From positions 1 to 53,803 of the IMG/VR virus record IMGVR_UViG_3300010883_016180: a DNA stretch of 53,803 nt; one strand, given 5' to 3'. The notes beneath the pieces were generated by a model that was not told where the DNA came from, did no database searches, and saw nothing but the letters and a program-made list of their open reading frames with translations. The translations under genes and the position numbers were made by a program. Source of the stretch: a virus. Below are positions 35,763 to 44,408 of this stretch, in pieces (position 1 is the stretch's first letter; each line of letters begins with the position of its first letter).

Positions 35763-36728
35763 ATGTATAAAGGGAAAAAAATATATGTGGTTTATAGGGC
35801 TTTTTATGGTGATGATTTCATTGAAGAGTCTTTAAAATCCATACTCCCATACGCTGATAAAATATTTGTTTTTTGGACCGATAGAGCGTTCGGGAAAATT
35901 CATAGTGTTGAGTACAATAATGAAATATATAAGATACCAAAAAAGATAGATAATATAGTAGATAAGATTACTGATTTAAAAGAAGAAAAAATAGTTTTAA
36001 TTAAACAATATTTCAGCACCAATAATAATCAATTTACAATTATGTATAACAATATAATTGTACCAAAATATGGCAGTTCAGATATTTTGATAATGATGGA
36101 AGTTGACCATGTTTTTAGAAAAGATCAAATAGAGATGGCATTAGATGAGTTTATTGAAAGGGAATACTCACAAGCGACTACTGAACAATGGGAGGTATGG
36201 AAGGGATTTAATCACTGTGTTCCACAATTATGTGATCCTCCATTGCCTGATTTAAAAGAACATATAGACAAAATGGGAATATCTATATCGGAATTCTTCT
36301 CTAAATATAAAATTAGATCCCTTAAAAACCCAAGATTTAGATTGTGTAGCATGTTCTGGAATACTGAAAAAATAGGGTTGTTGCCAAGTACACATATGCA
36401 CTGTAACTCTAGCCAATACCCATTAAATAGATTGTCGGCAAGAACACACAATTTAGGATTTGCTTGGTCATATAAAACAAATTTTTGGAAACATGTGATT
36501 AGTTTAGGAATTGCTTCAAAAATTAATGATACAGCAGCAAATCCAAATTGGTTTGAAGAAAAGTGGGTCACTTGGCATCCAACAAAAAACAACACAAATT
36601 TAGAACAAGCTGTAGGTTTTGAATGGCAGATTCCTAAAGCGGTTCCATATTCTATAGAAGAATTGCCAGAATCAATAAAATCAAATTTAGATAAGTTTAT
36701 ATCTGCAAATTATAACGAAGAATTATAG
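35763..36728 (+). CDS. Glycosyltransferase-like protein, paralogue B
   Basis: A 321-residue paralogue of the protein encoded at 32860-33702, starting MYKGKKIYVVYRAFYGDDF. The acidic motif is DILIMMEVDHVF near 107-118. Compared with paralogue A it carries an insertion near 160-200 and a longer C-terminus, so the pair is old rather than recent. GGGAAA lies 6 bases before the ATG. The stop codon shares one base with the GTG of the following DNA methyltransferase gene. It is likely a sugar transferase with a different acceptor or sugar from paralogue A (inference). Confidence 0.6.
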   Translation: MYKGKKIYVVYRAFYGDDFIEESLKSILPYADKIFVFWTDRAFGKIHSVEYNNEIYKIPKKIDNIVDKITDLKEEKIVLIKQYFSTNNNQFTIMYNNIIVPKYGSSDILIMMEVDHVFRKDQIEMALDEFIEREYSQATTEQWEVWKGFNHCVPQLCDPPLPDLKEHIDKMGISISEFFSKYKIRSLKNPRFRLCSMFWNTEKIGLLPSTHMHCNSSQYPLNRLSARTHNLGFAWSYKTNFWKHVISLGIASKINDTAANPNWFEEKWVTWHPTKNNTNLEQAVGFEWQIPKAVPYSIEELPESIKSNLDKFISANYNEEL

Positions 36729-37684
36729 TGAGTAAATTGCAACTATTTCTTGGTGATTGTATTGAGGAAATGAAGAAAATACCTTCAAATTCAATCCATT
36801 CAGTAGTAACAGATCCACCTTACAATTTAGAAATGGATAAGTCCAAATGGGACAACTTTGGCTCTAATGCTCAATTTTCAATGTGGTGTAGAGTGTGGGC
36901 AAAAGAATGTTTTAGAGTTCTTCGTCCCGGTGGATATATGATTTCATTTTCTTCACCTAGAACATATCATAGAATGGTTTGCGGAATCGAAGACGCAAAA
37001 TTCAACATAAAGGATTGCATTAACTGGCTTTATTTTAGTGGTGTACCAAAATCACAACACTACGGTAAGATTGATGCACGATTAGAAGGTTGGTCAACAG
37101 CTTTAAAACCATGTTTTGAACCAGCAGTCTTAGCACAGAAACCACTACAAGAAAAAACTGTAGCTGAACAACTTTTGAAAAGTAGAACAGGAGCTATGAA
37201 TATTGGTGCTACTAGATTTGCTTATGGAGATCCCTGTTGGGTCGGACCACAACACGATCATTCTGGACAATGGGATAAACCGACTTTAACCAATTTTACT
37301 AAAGGTTCTTGTTTAATTAATTCTTCAAGAAGAAAAAGAGTTGATTTAAGTTCTTATAAACCTAAAGGGGGTAGGTGGGCAGGTAATATTTATCATTGTA
37401 AAAAAGCGTCTAGAAAAGAGAAGAATTTAGGTCTAGAATTAACAGAAGGAATGGATCAGAATCCACACCCAACTGTGAAGCCTTTAAAGTTAATTAAATG
37501 GTGTATAAGGCTTATAACAGCAGAAGGTGGAACGGTATTAGATCCTTTCATGGGTAGTGGAACTACTGCTATTGCCGCTGTATTACAAGACTACAATGTT
37601 ATTGGTATAGAACAAAACGAATTGTACTATTCAATAATCAAAAGAAGAATTGAATGGGTTGAAAACAATCTTGTTAAGAAATAA
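36728..37684 (+). CDS. DNA methyltransferase, N6-adenine/N4-cytosine type
   Basis: A 318-residue site-specific DNA methyltransferase. The catalytic motif TDPPYN is at 28-33, and the SAM-binding motif comes late (LDPFMGSGTTAI at 271-282), so it is the circularly permuted beta class. The region between should hold target recognition; an HPTVKP segment just before the SAM motif is also typical. It starts at GTG, overlapping the upstream stop by one base. It may protect phage DNA from host restriction. No restriction endonuclease gene is near, which favours an orphan methyltransferase. The target sequence cannot be predicted. Confidence 0.9.
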   Translation: MSKLQLFLGDCIEEMKKIPSNSIHSVVTDPPYNLEMDKSKWDNFGSNAQFSMWCRVWAKECFRVLRPGGYMISFSSPRTYHRMVCGIEDAKFNIKDCINWLYFSGVPKSQHYGKIDARLEGWSTALKPCFEPAVLAQKPLQEKTVAEQLLKSRTGAMNIGATRFAYGDPCWVGPQHDHSGQWDKPTLTNFTKGSCLINSSRRKRVDLSSYKPKGGRWAGNIYHCKKASRKEKNLGLELTEGMDQNPHPTVKPLKLIKWCIRLITAEGGTVLDPFMGSGTTAIAAVLQDYNVIGIEQNELYYSIIKRRIEWVENNLVKK

Positions 37685-37687
37685 TCA

Positions 37688-39571
37688 TTACTCAGGAATA
37701 TCTTCGGTATCTATTAGTTCTCCTGAGAAATCAATTAGTCCACCCATGCCTTGTAAATGTTCACAGTAGAAATATAGTTTATCAGGTGTTGTATTATCGG
37801 TAATCATTTCAACATATGCACCATCTTCACCTGCTTTTCCGTAATATTTAATTCCTTTCTTATATTCTTTTCCATTTGCATGAATTCCATCATAGGTTTC
37901 ACTAAACCGAAAAGAATGATCCGAATTACTAATATCATTTTGATTAAGAATATAAGTAAATCCTTTTACTAGAACAATTTTATCAATTACATTTCCATCA
38001 AATGCAAATTTATGATCTATAACTGTGATTTCTACATTATTAATTGTTTCTGGTAATGCTATATCTAAATTTTCTAGTTCATCCTCACTTCTACTTTCTA
38101 AAGTAATCGGTTGTTTTATTTCTTCATTACCAAATAAAGGTGGAGGTACCTCCTCTTCTAACTCTTCTAACACTTGATCTATCTCTATTTTTACTTCATC
38201 TTTAGGGGCTTTGCTAACTTCGTGACCTTGTATTATTTCAGCAAGAGCTTGTGGCATTCCCGCTACTTCAACTGTTGGAACATCGCCACCTATAATTGGA
38301 AGAAGACCAAGACCTTCCCGTATTTCGTTTCGTGTCATTATTCCCTGTGTGACATAGTTACGATATGTGCTTGAAAGATGAAGTTGTTCTTGAGTTGATA
38401 ATCTAGATTCTCTATCAAATTTAAATTCAATAAGACGAGCAACTTCTCTGCTTTTTACAATTGCAGGTATAATTTGAGCATTGATTTTAGCTTGAATTAA
38501 TTCCAGTATAGGAGTTACAAGATGAGAAGCAGCAACGTCCATTTGAACAGTAGCGGTAGCTTTGGGGATGCCTTGTGTCATTCCCATTTCAACAGGCATA
38601 ACCCCAAATACGCGATAAATAACTCGCCTAATATCTTGAATTATTTCGTGCATTTGAATGTCTTTGGGGGTTCTTCGCAATTCAAGCCACTTTGCACCTA
38701 TACCAGTTGGATCGGGGGTGGTCATTACTCTTACTTTATGATCTTGTCCTTTTAGGCGTTGCAAATCGGCTTTAGCCTCTTCTGCTGCTTTTCCAGCAAT
38801 TCCAGCTAATATTAAAATACCGGGAGGAACCTCATCGGCATCAAGATTTAACATAGCGTGTTCAGTCGCCCTCATTAACGCTATTACTTGATTGACAAGC
38901 GATTCAATTAAAGGGTTGCCTGATGGCAATGCTGTGTTCTTAAATAATGATAAATACATTATTTGTTTGGCTTTAAACTTTTGTTCTTCTCCAGTGCTAT
39001 TTGATGGGGTCGAGAAATATGTTCCTTCTTCAAAAATATTTTGATCATAATGTAAAAGCCTTCCAAATTCATCAATAACTGGAGAGATAGTACAACCACG
39101 AAGTGGAATTAATTCTTGTAGATTTCCTCTACGATCATATGCAAGCTCTAAAACCCCTGCATCAAAAACTAAACAATCCGTTAGCATAGAAGTCATTATT
39201 TCTTGCCAAGTGTCACCATTTCTGTTTGGGTTTAAAAAGAAATTATTTACACTATGTGCTATTTTTTGAAGCTCTTCATACTCTGGATTTTGTGGACTGA
39301 CTTTGGGAATTACTAACCAATCAAATGTGGCTACTCTTCTAACAATAGAGTCTATACATGCTCTAACATCAGCACATCTTTTATATACTACCCATAAGTC
39401 AGAATCCGATAAAAGTCGATCACTATAGCGATTTAGCCCTACTCCAACACTAGAACCTCCAAAATAACTAGAACTATAATGCAATCCTTTTCTTTTTCTG
39501 GATTCTATTCCCCATGTTCCTTGTTGTTTTTTGAAAGAGTCAAGATTTAATAAATTTGAAGCTAATTTCAT
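37688..39571 (-). CDS. Portal protein with C-terminal cupredoxin-like domain
   Basis: A 627-residue protein. Residues about 40-450 fit HK97/SPP1-like portals, including RACIDSIVRRVATFDWLV, GVLELAYDRRGNLQELIPL, and the QGIMTRNEIREGLGLLPI segment near the end of the portal fold. It forms the dodecameric DNA gate. After an acidic linker (EELEEEVPPP), residues about 513-612 match a cupredoxin-like domain I know from marine phage structural proteins: KFAFDG, then FTYILNQND, SDHSFRFSETYDG, then LYFYCEHLQGMGG. Possible ligands are His552, Cys603, His605 and Met609, though the usual C-x2-H position is Leu. Portals normally lack this domain. The gene is on the minus strand, divergent from the capsid genes. 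Confidence 0.88.
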   Translation of the reverse strand: MKLASNLLNLDSFKKQQGTWGIESRKRKGLHYSSSYFGGSSVGVGLNRYSDRLLSDSDLWVVYKRCADVRACIDSIVRRVATFDWLVIPKVSPQNPEYEELQKIAHSVNNFFLNPNRNGDTWQEIMTSMLTDCLVFDAGVLELAYDRRGNLQELIPLRGCTISPVIDEFGRLLHYDQNIFEEGTYFSTPSNSTGEEQKFKAKQIMYLSLFKNTALPSGNPLIESLVNQVIALMRATEHAMLNLDADEVPPGILILAGIAGKAAEEAKADLQRLKGQDHKVRVMTTPDPTGIGAKWLELRRTPKDIQMHEIIQDIRRVIYRVFGVMPVEMGMTQGIPKATATVQMDVAASHLVTPILELIQAKINAQIIPAIVKSREVARLIEFKFDRESRLSTQEQLHLSSTYRNYVTQGIMTRNEIREGLGLLPIIGGDVPTVEVAGMPQALAEIIQGHEVSKAPKDEVKIEIDQVLEELEEEVPPPLFGNEEIKQPITLESRSEDELENLDIALPETINNVEITVIDHKFAFDGNVIDKIVLVKGFTYILNQNDISNSDHSFRFSETYDGIHANGKEYKKGIKYYGKAGEDGAYVEMITDNTTPDKLYFYCEHLQGMGGLIDFSGELIDTEDIPE

Positions 39572-39600
39572 TTGGAACCAAAATTTAAGATTTGAATAAT

Positions 39601-39628
39601 TTTATAATTCTTTATACTATAACTGTAA
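39601..39628 (-). promoter_or_regulatory. Candidate promoter for portal gene
   Basis: On the minus strand TTACAG (39628-39623) and TATAAA (39606-39601) are 16 bases apart, which would start transcription about 20 bases before the portal ATG. Each box has about four or five matches to the sigma70 consensus. The region is very AT-rich, so chance matches are likely. Confidence 0.3.
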
Positions 39629-39704
39629 TTCTTTGTTACTATACTAGAGTTCATAAAACCAACAGCAGAAGTTGGGGATTGTGTAAATTGTTTTCGTGGG
39701 TTAG

Positions 39705-39710
39705 TATAAT
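39705..39710 (+). promoter_or_regulatory. Candidate -10 box for capsid operon
   Basis: A perfect TATAAT occurs about 46 bases before the ATG of the protease gene, in the 185-base divergent gap 39572-39756. No good -35 box lies 17 bases upstream, so it may rely on a phage activator or another sigma factor. GAGG, 5 bases before the ATG at 39757, is the ribosome binding site. Confidence 0.35.
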
Positions 39711-39756
39711 TATTATGAATTTGTTAGATTTATTGAAGCTCTGGGTTGAGGCATAA

Positions 39757-41901
39757 ATGAACAATACAAAAAATTTCGACTGTGTTGTTAAGGGTGTTTC
39801 CCAAGAGGAAAATGGATCAAAGATTTATCAGCTTTCTTCTGTAGAGAAACAACGCTTTAACATGAGTGTTGCACAGGTAATACCTTTATCTAAAAAAACA
39901 GACACAGAAGAAAACAAAGAATATATAACCATTACAGGAATAGCTAGTAGTACCAGTGTAGACCATTACGGAACCGAAATGAGTTTTAAAGCTCTAAAGG
40001 AAATGGCATCCCAAATTAAAAAAGGAATCGTAATTCTGCCAAGGCATGAAAGCTTAACAGGATCAGGGTTAGCTGAATGGGATGAAGTCATCGGAAGAAC
40101 GTATGATGCAGAAGTTACAGAATCGGACATAGCCGAACCCTCTATTGTAAACCGAAAAGGATTTGTTCTTAAAGTAGAAAGCAGATTGTATGTAGATGAC
40201 ACAAGAACACAAGCATTAATTAAAAGATTGTCAAGAGGTGAACCAATTGGTCAATCTATTGGTGGATGGTTTGAAAATGTGCGAGTTGAAGAAGATAAAG
40301 AGGGTGAAATAAAAAGAGTTATAGTGGAAGATGTTGTCTTAGATCATATAGCTATAACTAGGGCACCAGCAAACCCAGATAGCGGTGGTTTATCTGTGAT
40401 GGGAATTAGAAGTTCAATTCAATCATTTTTAGATAGGAGAAACGCAATGGACCTCAAAACCGAAAATACAGAAGAAATTTTAGGTGACACTAACATCATT
40501 ACGGAAACAACTATTGTTGAAGAAAATCGCGGGGCGACTGCTATAATTGATACTACTCCTTTACTTGTTGCGGCTATTGGAAAAGAAATAGAAGCAACCG
40601 GTGATGCAGAAGCAGACCAATCGGCAGTTCCATTTAAACTTGAATATGAAGCCATGAAAGAAGAACATGAATCCATGAAAAACAAAATGGAAGAAATGGT
40701 AGCAGAGTTTCATAAAATGAAGTCAGATCTTAAAGAATATGCAGATAAAGAAAAAGAGCTAAAACTTGATCTTAACGATGAAGACACAGAAGAAAAGGAA
40801 GATCACGAAGAAGGTGCTATTGCTGATGATGAAGACCATATAGAAGCTTTAGAAAAAGACGAAGAAGAAGACGTTGAAGATTTAGTAGAAGATGAACTGA
40901 AATCTAGAACAGCACTTCCATTCCACGGTGATTTACCTTTAGCAGCAGAAGATGTTCCTTGGACATTTGATACTACTACACAGGATGAAGTTCTTGGTAA
41001 AGGTCTAGACAATTGGGATCGTTACAGAGATGCACATGTATATATGGTTAAGGGTGCTGATTCAGAAACAAAGTCAGCCTATAAATTACCAATCGCTCGA
41101 ATGATAAATAATGAATTAATGGTAGTTCTTAAAGGTGTTTATGCAGCGATGGCAGCACTTAATGGATCAAGGGGTGGGGTTGACATACCAGACAATGATC
41201 GTCGAAAAGTTTATGAAACGTTAAAGAAGTATTATACTAAATTTGGCAAATTTGTTCCTGATCTTGTTGAGCTTTCTGAAAAGCTAGAACAAGATCCTGT
41301 TGCAAAACTTGACAGAACCACTGAATTAAACAATAGTTCAATTGATATACAACCTGATTCCGATACTAGGAGTAATAAGATGAAAGCCGAAGATATTAAA
41401 ACCCTTATTGAGCAGGTAACTAGATCTGTAGTTGCTGAACTCAATACGGAGAAAGCTGGACTTAAAAACGATCCAGTAGAAACTCTAACTCCAATTCCAA
41501 GTATTGATGAAAAACCTGAAATACGTTCGGAAGCAGTGTCAGCAGCTTATGGGGTTAAAGAGCCTACACTTGAAGAATTGAAAGCTCGACTTGAAAGGGC
41601 AGAAGATACTTTGAGCAGAGTTCTTGATCAGCCACTTCGTAAGGGACGACATACCTCAACCACTGTTAGAGGAATCGGTTCAGAAGTAGAATTAGATCAT
41701 TTGATCAATAGTAGCGAGAAAGAAGGAAACCAAAGTCTTGCTACTGTCCTTAAACGAAACAAAAGTCATTTGCTTCGGGATTCAGATGAAGTAATGCCTA
41801 GTACTCTTAATAATCATCAACTAAAACAAGTTTTAACTAGAGGATTGAGGGCAGCATTTCTCGATGGTCTTCTTGGAACTCCAGTCGAAGGCTGGCAATA
41901 A
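39757..41901 (+). CDS. Prohead protease fused to scaffold-like region
   Basis: A 714-residue protein. Residues about 55-215 are an HK97-type prohead protease: ITGIASSTSVDHYG, the His motif PRHES (His97), the nucleophile motif GQSIGGW (Ser167) and HIAITRAPANP at the end. Residues about 285-375 form a highly charged coiled coil of scaffold type. Residues about 385-505 carry a domain with WDRYRDAHVYMVKG, YKLPIARMI and GSRGGVDIP, found next to proteases in some other phages. The last 175 residues include a second helical region. It would cut itself and scaffold during capsid maturation. Combined protease-scaffold genes are known, but this one is long. The next gene is the major capsid protein, 27 bases downstream. 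Confidence 0.85.
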   Translation: MNNTKNFDCVVKGVSQEENGSKIYQLSSVEKQRFNMSVAQVIPLSKKTDTEENKEYITITGIASSTSVDHYGTEMSFKALKEMASQIKKGIVILPRHESLTGSGLAEWDEVIGRTYDAEVTESDIAEPSIVNRKGFVLKVESRLYVDDTRTQALIKRLSRGEPIGQSIGGWFENVRVEEDKEGEIKRVIVEDVVLDHIAITRAPANPDSGGLSVMGIRSSIQSFLDRRNAMDLKTENTEEILGDTNIITETTIVEENRGATAIIDTTPLLVAAIGKEIEATGDAEADQSAVPFKLEYEAMKEEHESMKNKMEEMVAEFHKMKSDLKEYADKEKELKLDLNDEDTEEKEDHEEGAIADDEDHIEALEKDEEEDVEDLVEDELKSRTALPFHGDLPLAAEDVPWTFDTTTQDEVLGKGLDNWDRYRDAHVYMVKGADSETKSAYKLPIARMINNELMVVLKGVYAAMAALNGSRGGVDIPDNDRRKVYETLKKYYTKFGKFVPDLVELSEKLEQDPVAKLDRTTELNNSSIDIQPDSDTRSNKMKAEDIKTLIEQVTRSVVAELNTEKAGLKNDPVETLTPIPSIDEKPEIRSEAVSAAYGVKEPTLEELKARLERAEDTLSRVLDQPLRKGRHTSTTVRGIGSEVELDHLINSSEKEGNQSLATVLKRNKSHLLRDSDEVMPSTLNNHQLKQVLTRGLRAAFLDGLLGTPVEGWQ

Positions 41902-41928
41902 TTTTTAAAATCTATAGGAGATTATATC

Positions 41929-42936
41929 ATGGCTAAAAAACAAAATTGGTTTGGTTCCGATGATGCTACCCGTCAAAGGTTCCAACGAGCAACAGAATTA
42001 ACGGTAACTGATGCAGGTAGTGATCTGCTTCAAACCTTTGTGAATCGAACTGTTCAACAACTTACTCTTCGTGAGTTTGGTCTTCAAGCCGTTCTTTCTC
42101 GTAGACCAGGAACAGGTCAAGCTGAAATTATTAACCAAAGAACTGCTGGAACAACGGGCGGAGCATGGGTTAATGATACTGAGGCGACGACTTCAGAAGT
42201 AGGGGCATACGATAGGGCAACCTTTGAGTTCAAAACCCTTCTCACTCAGGGTCAGGTAACCAGGAAACTTCAGGCAACAGGTCGTTCATATGCAGATATT
42301 CTTGCTTTGGAAATGTCTGCTAAAGCAGAAGATTTTGCAAATGCACTAGAAGACGGAATTATGAACGGAAACGCTTTTAGTGCAGAAAGTAAAAACGTTA
42401 ATGGGTTCTTGACTCTAATTAATGTAAATCTTTCACAGTGTGTGATAAACGGTGGAGTGACTACCTATGCAACGGATTTAACTTTATCAAAACTCGATGA
42501 AGCAATTGATAAGGTAAAAGGATCTGCTCAGAGAAGTGACTTGGTTATTGTTGGGTCTTTTGCTGGAATTAGACAGCTTAATAATGCCCTTCAATCACAG
42601 CAACAGTTCAACAATGTAACTGAAATTGCTGCTGGATTTAGAGTTAGAACTTATGATGGAATCCCATTGATTGTTTCTACTCAGATGGCAAATACAATAT
42701 TAATTGATAGTGCTGGAACTATTTCTAGTGCTTCAGGTACTGGAGTAGAAGCTACTACTGCATTATTGATCCTTAATACACGCTATTCATATCTCTCTGA
42801 ACTTACTCCTGTTACAGTGATGCCTTTAGCTAAAACAAGTTCTCAATTTGATGAGTTTGATATGTATTGGGATGGCGCACCAGTGCTTGCTAATACTCTT
42901 GGTGGAGCATTGCTTTTAGGTCTTAGTGCATCATAG
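41929..42936 (+). CDS. Major capsid protein, HK97 fold
   Basis: A 335-residue protein immediately after the protease-scaffold gene, with a strong AGGAG site before the ATG. Typical segments are the N-terminal helix region, QAEIINQRTAGTTGGAWV as the E-loop-like part, FEFKTLLTQGQVTRKLQ, AKAEDFANALEDGIMNG as the spine helix, and a C-terminal A-domain with DGIPLIVSTQM and NTRYSYLSELTPVTVMPL. Size and order fit HK97-fold capsid proteins. It lacks a long delta domain of its own, consistent with a scaffold supplied by the upstream gene. A strong terminator follows, so it may be expressed more highly than the genes after it. Confidence 0.88.
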   Translation: MAKKQNWFGSDDATRQRFQRATELTVTDAGSDLLQTFVNRTVQQLTLREFGLQAVLSRRPGTGQAEIINQRTAGTTGGAWVNDTEATTSEVGAYDRATFEFKTLLTQGQVTRKLQATGRSYADILALEMSAKAEDFANALEDGIMNGNAFSAESKNVNGFLTLINVNLSQCVINGGVTTYATDLTLSKLDEAIDKVKGSAQRSDLVIVGSFAGIRQLNNALQSQQQFNNVTEIAAGFRVRTYDGIPLIVSTQMANTILIDSAGTISSASGTGVEATTALLILNTRYSYLSELTPVTVMPLAKTSSQFDEFDMYWDGAPVLANTLGGALLLGLSAS

Positions 42937-42970
42937 TAAAAACTGATCTACAATTAATGTGTTAAAGTGT

Positions 42971-42995
42971 GGGGGGGGTAAAACCCCCCTTTTTT
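42971..42995 (+). terminator. Rho-independent terminator after capsid gene
   Basis: Eight G, the loop TAAAA, six C and then six T form a compact classical terminator 35 bases after the capsid stop codon. Genes further right must be reached by readthrough or a new promoter. Confidence 0.85.
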
Positions 42996-43039
42996 ATTGT
43001 TAGAAGCAATATTAAGGTTAAAATAAAATAGGAGAAAAA

Positions 43040-43360
43040 ATGCAAAAAAAGCCATTTGTTTTAAGAAGATACGATAAAGATCCAAAACTAACTTGGATAG
43101 TAAGCACTTATTCAGAAATGCTTAAATCTAAAGCTGTAGAGATAGATGGAATTGTTGCACCAACTATTTTTGCTAATGATGAAAATGGGTTTTTAAGAGC
43201 GCAAAAACTCGGATGGACTGATGAGACAGAAAGATACTATATTTCTGTCTCTAAAAAAGAAGCTAAAACATCTGAAATAAGTGCTGCTACAGTGGAGAAA
43301 AAAGCATCAAATCCAACAAAAGCAACTAAACGCAGAGGGCGACCTAAAAAATCTAACTAG
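43040..43360 (+). CDS. Small protein with AT-hook-like basic tail
   Basis: A 106-residue protein located between the capsid and connector genes. The first 75 residues look globular (KPFVLRRYDKDPKLTWIVS) and are of unknown family. The last 30 are disordered and basic and end KRRGRPKKSN, where RGRP is the core of an AT-hook that binds the minor groove of AT-rich DNA. AGGAG lies 6 bases before the ATG. A role in capsid-DNA contact or head completion is possible; the AT-hook reading rests on a four-residue match in a basic context. Confidence 0.65.
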   Translation: MQKKPFVLRRYDKDPKLTWIVSTYSEMLKSKAVEIDGIVAPTIFANDENGFLRAQKLGWTDETERYYISVSKKEAKTSEISAATVEKKASNPTKATKRRGRPKKSN

Positions 43361-43367
43361 GTGAATT

Positions 43368-43964
43368 ATGACAACTACTATTTTATCTTCTGATACAGTA
43401 AAAACGATGCTTGGAATACCTGCTGGTATTACAAGATATGATGATGCAATAACTATAACTTTAACTGTTTCTGAACAGATACTAGTTGATGAAATTGGAT
43501 TAGATGATTTTGTTTCTACTGTTTATTCAGAAAAGATAGATATATCTCAAAATGGTCTAAATGAAGTAGCCTTGTCTTATATTCCTGTAATTTCTGTAGT
43601 TGGATTAACAATAAAGAACGAGCTTCAAACACCTGTAACTGATTATGAAATTAACGATGAATTAGGAATGATAAAACTTGTTCCTTTATCGTCGTTCTTT
43701 CCTACGGGGAGGGCTTCGGTGGTAATAACATACAATGCGGGATATTCTAGTGTTGGCACTATTCCAAAAGATTTGGTATATGCTGGTCATCTGATCTGTT
43801 GTTCAATGTTTAACCAACAAAGTCATGTTGGGTTTGTCAATGAGAAGGCAGGGAATTATTCATATAGTATGGGAAAAGGAGTGGGATCAACAATTCCACA
43901 ATTGGCCCAACGAATTTTAAGTAAACATAGAAGATTATTTGCTAGAGGGATGAGAATACAATGA
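43368..43964 (+). CDS. Head-tail connector / adaptor protein
   Basis: A 198-residue protein with the usual layout of phage head-tail adaptors of the gp6/gp15 type: N-terminal helices (SDTVKTMLGIPAG, then ITLTVSEQILVDEIG), a beta-hairpin region (VALSYIPVISVVGLTIKN, then ASVVITYNAGYSSVG) and C-terminal helices (KDLVYAGHLICCSMFNQQ). The ITYNAGY strand is a frequent feature. It would form the ring below the portal. AGGTGA lies 5 bases before the ATG, and its stop overlaps the next start as ATGA. Confidence 0.7.
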   Translation: MTTTILSSDTVKTMLGIPAGITRYDDAITITLTVSEQILVDEIGLDDFVSTVYSEKIDISQNGLNEVALSYIPVISVVGLTIKNELQTPVTDYEINDELGMIKLVPLSSFFPTGRASVVITYNAGYSSVGTIPKDLVYAGHLICCSMFNQQSHVGFVNEKAGNYSYSMGKGVGSTIPQLAQRILSKHRRLFARGMRIQ

Positions 43965-44278
43965 ATGTAAAACTAATAAGAAAAGGAAAAAAAACACATT
44001 TCCATACTGGCGCGGGTTCTGTAACAGCTATCATAGAGGCCAATTGTTCTGTAGTTATTTTGCCTTCTAATGATAGAAGAATTAAGTTTTTAAAAGGAAA
44101 ACCATGGAATTTTGTAGAGGTGGTTATAAAAAAGGTTACTCCCATTAAAGAAAGTGCTTCTGTTCCAGTGAAAAAAGCTTCTGTTCCAATGAAAAAACCC
44201 TCTATAATTCCAGAAAAAAAGCCTGTTACAAAGAAGGATACTTATAAAAGGGGTGGTAAGAAGAAGTCTATTAAATAG
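43961..44278 (+). CDS. Small lysine-rich protein
   Basis: A 105-residue protein translationally coupled to the connector gene by an ATGA overlap. The first 65 residues are compact, with PSNDRRIKFLKGKPWNFVEV resembling short connector-like strands. The remainder is low-complexity and basic, with a repeated ASVP-x-KK unit followed by PSIIPEKKPV and a terminal RGGKKKSIK. It is likely a virion neck or head-completion protein with a DNA- or protein-binding tail. No family was recognised. Confidence 0.6.
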   Translation: MNVKLIRKGKKTHFHTGAGSVTAIIEANCSVVILPSNDRRIKFLKGKPWNFVEVVIKKVTPIKESASVPVKKASVPMKKPSIIPEKKPVTKKDTYKRGGKKKSIK

Positions 44279-44286
44279 TAAATGGG

Positions 44287-44305
44287 GATATTGATCATCA
44301 ATATC
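44287..44305. promoter_or_regulatory. Short palindrome after connector genes
   Basis: GATATTG and CAATATC flank a 5-base centre, 9 bases after the preceding stop codon. Without an adjacent T-run it is a poor terminator and may be an operator or mRNA end. The rest of the 215-base gap holds a candidate promoter but no gene. Confidence 0.2.
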
Positions 44306-44378
44306 ACAATTTGTTGTTTAATACTTTGAAAAAAATTAAACAGAAAGAAAGATTTTAAACATAGCCAATAAATTATGT

Positions 44379-44408
44379 TTGTCTGTCATCAACTATTCTT
44401 TTTATAAT
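44379..44408 (+). promoter_or_regulatory. Candidate promoter for glycosyltransferase gene
   Basis: TTGTCT (44379-44384) and a perfect TATAAT (44403-44408) are 18 bases apart in the gap before the large glycosyltransferase gene, leaving a leader of about 80 bases. This is the best sigma70-like promoter I found in the window, but the surrounding DNA is AT-rich. Confidence 0.4.
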
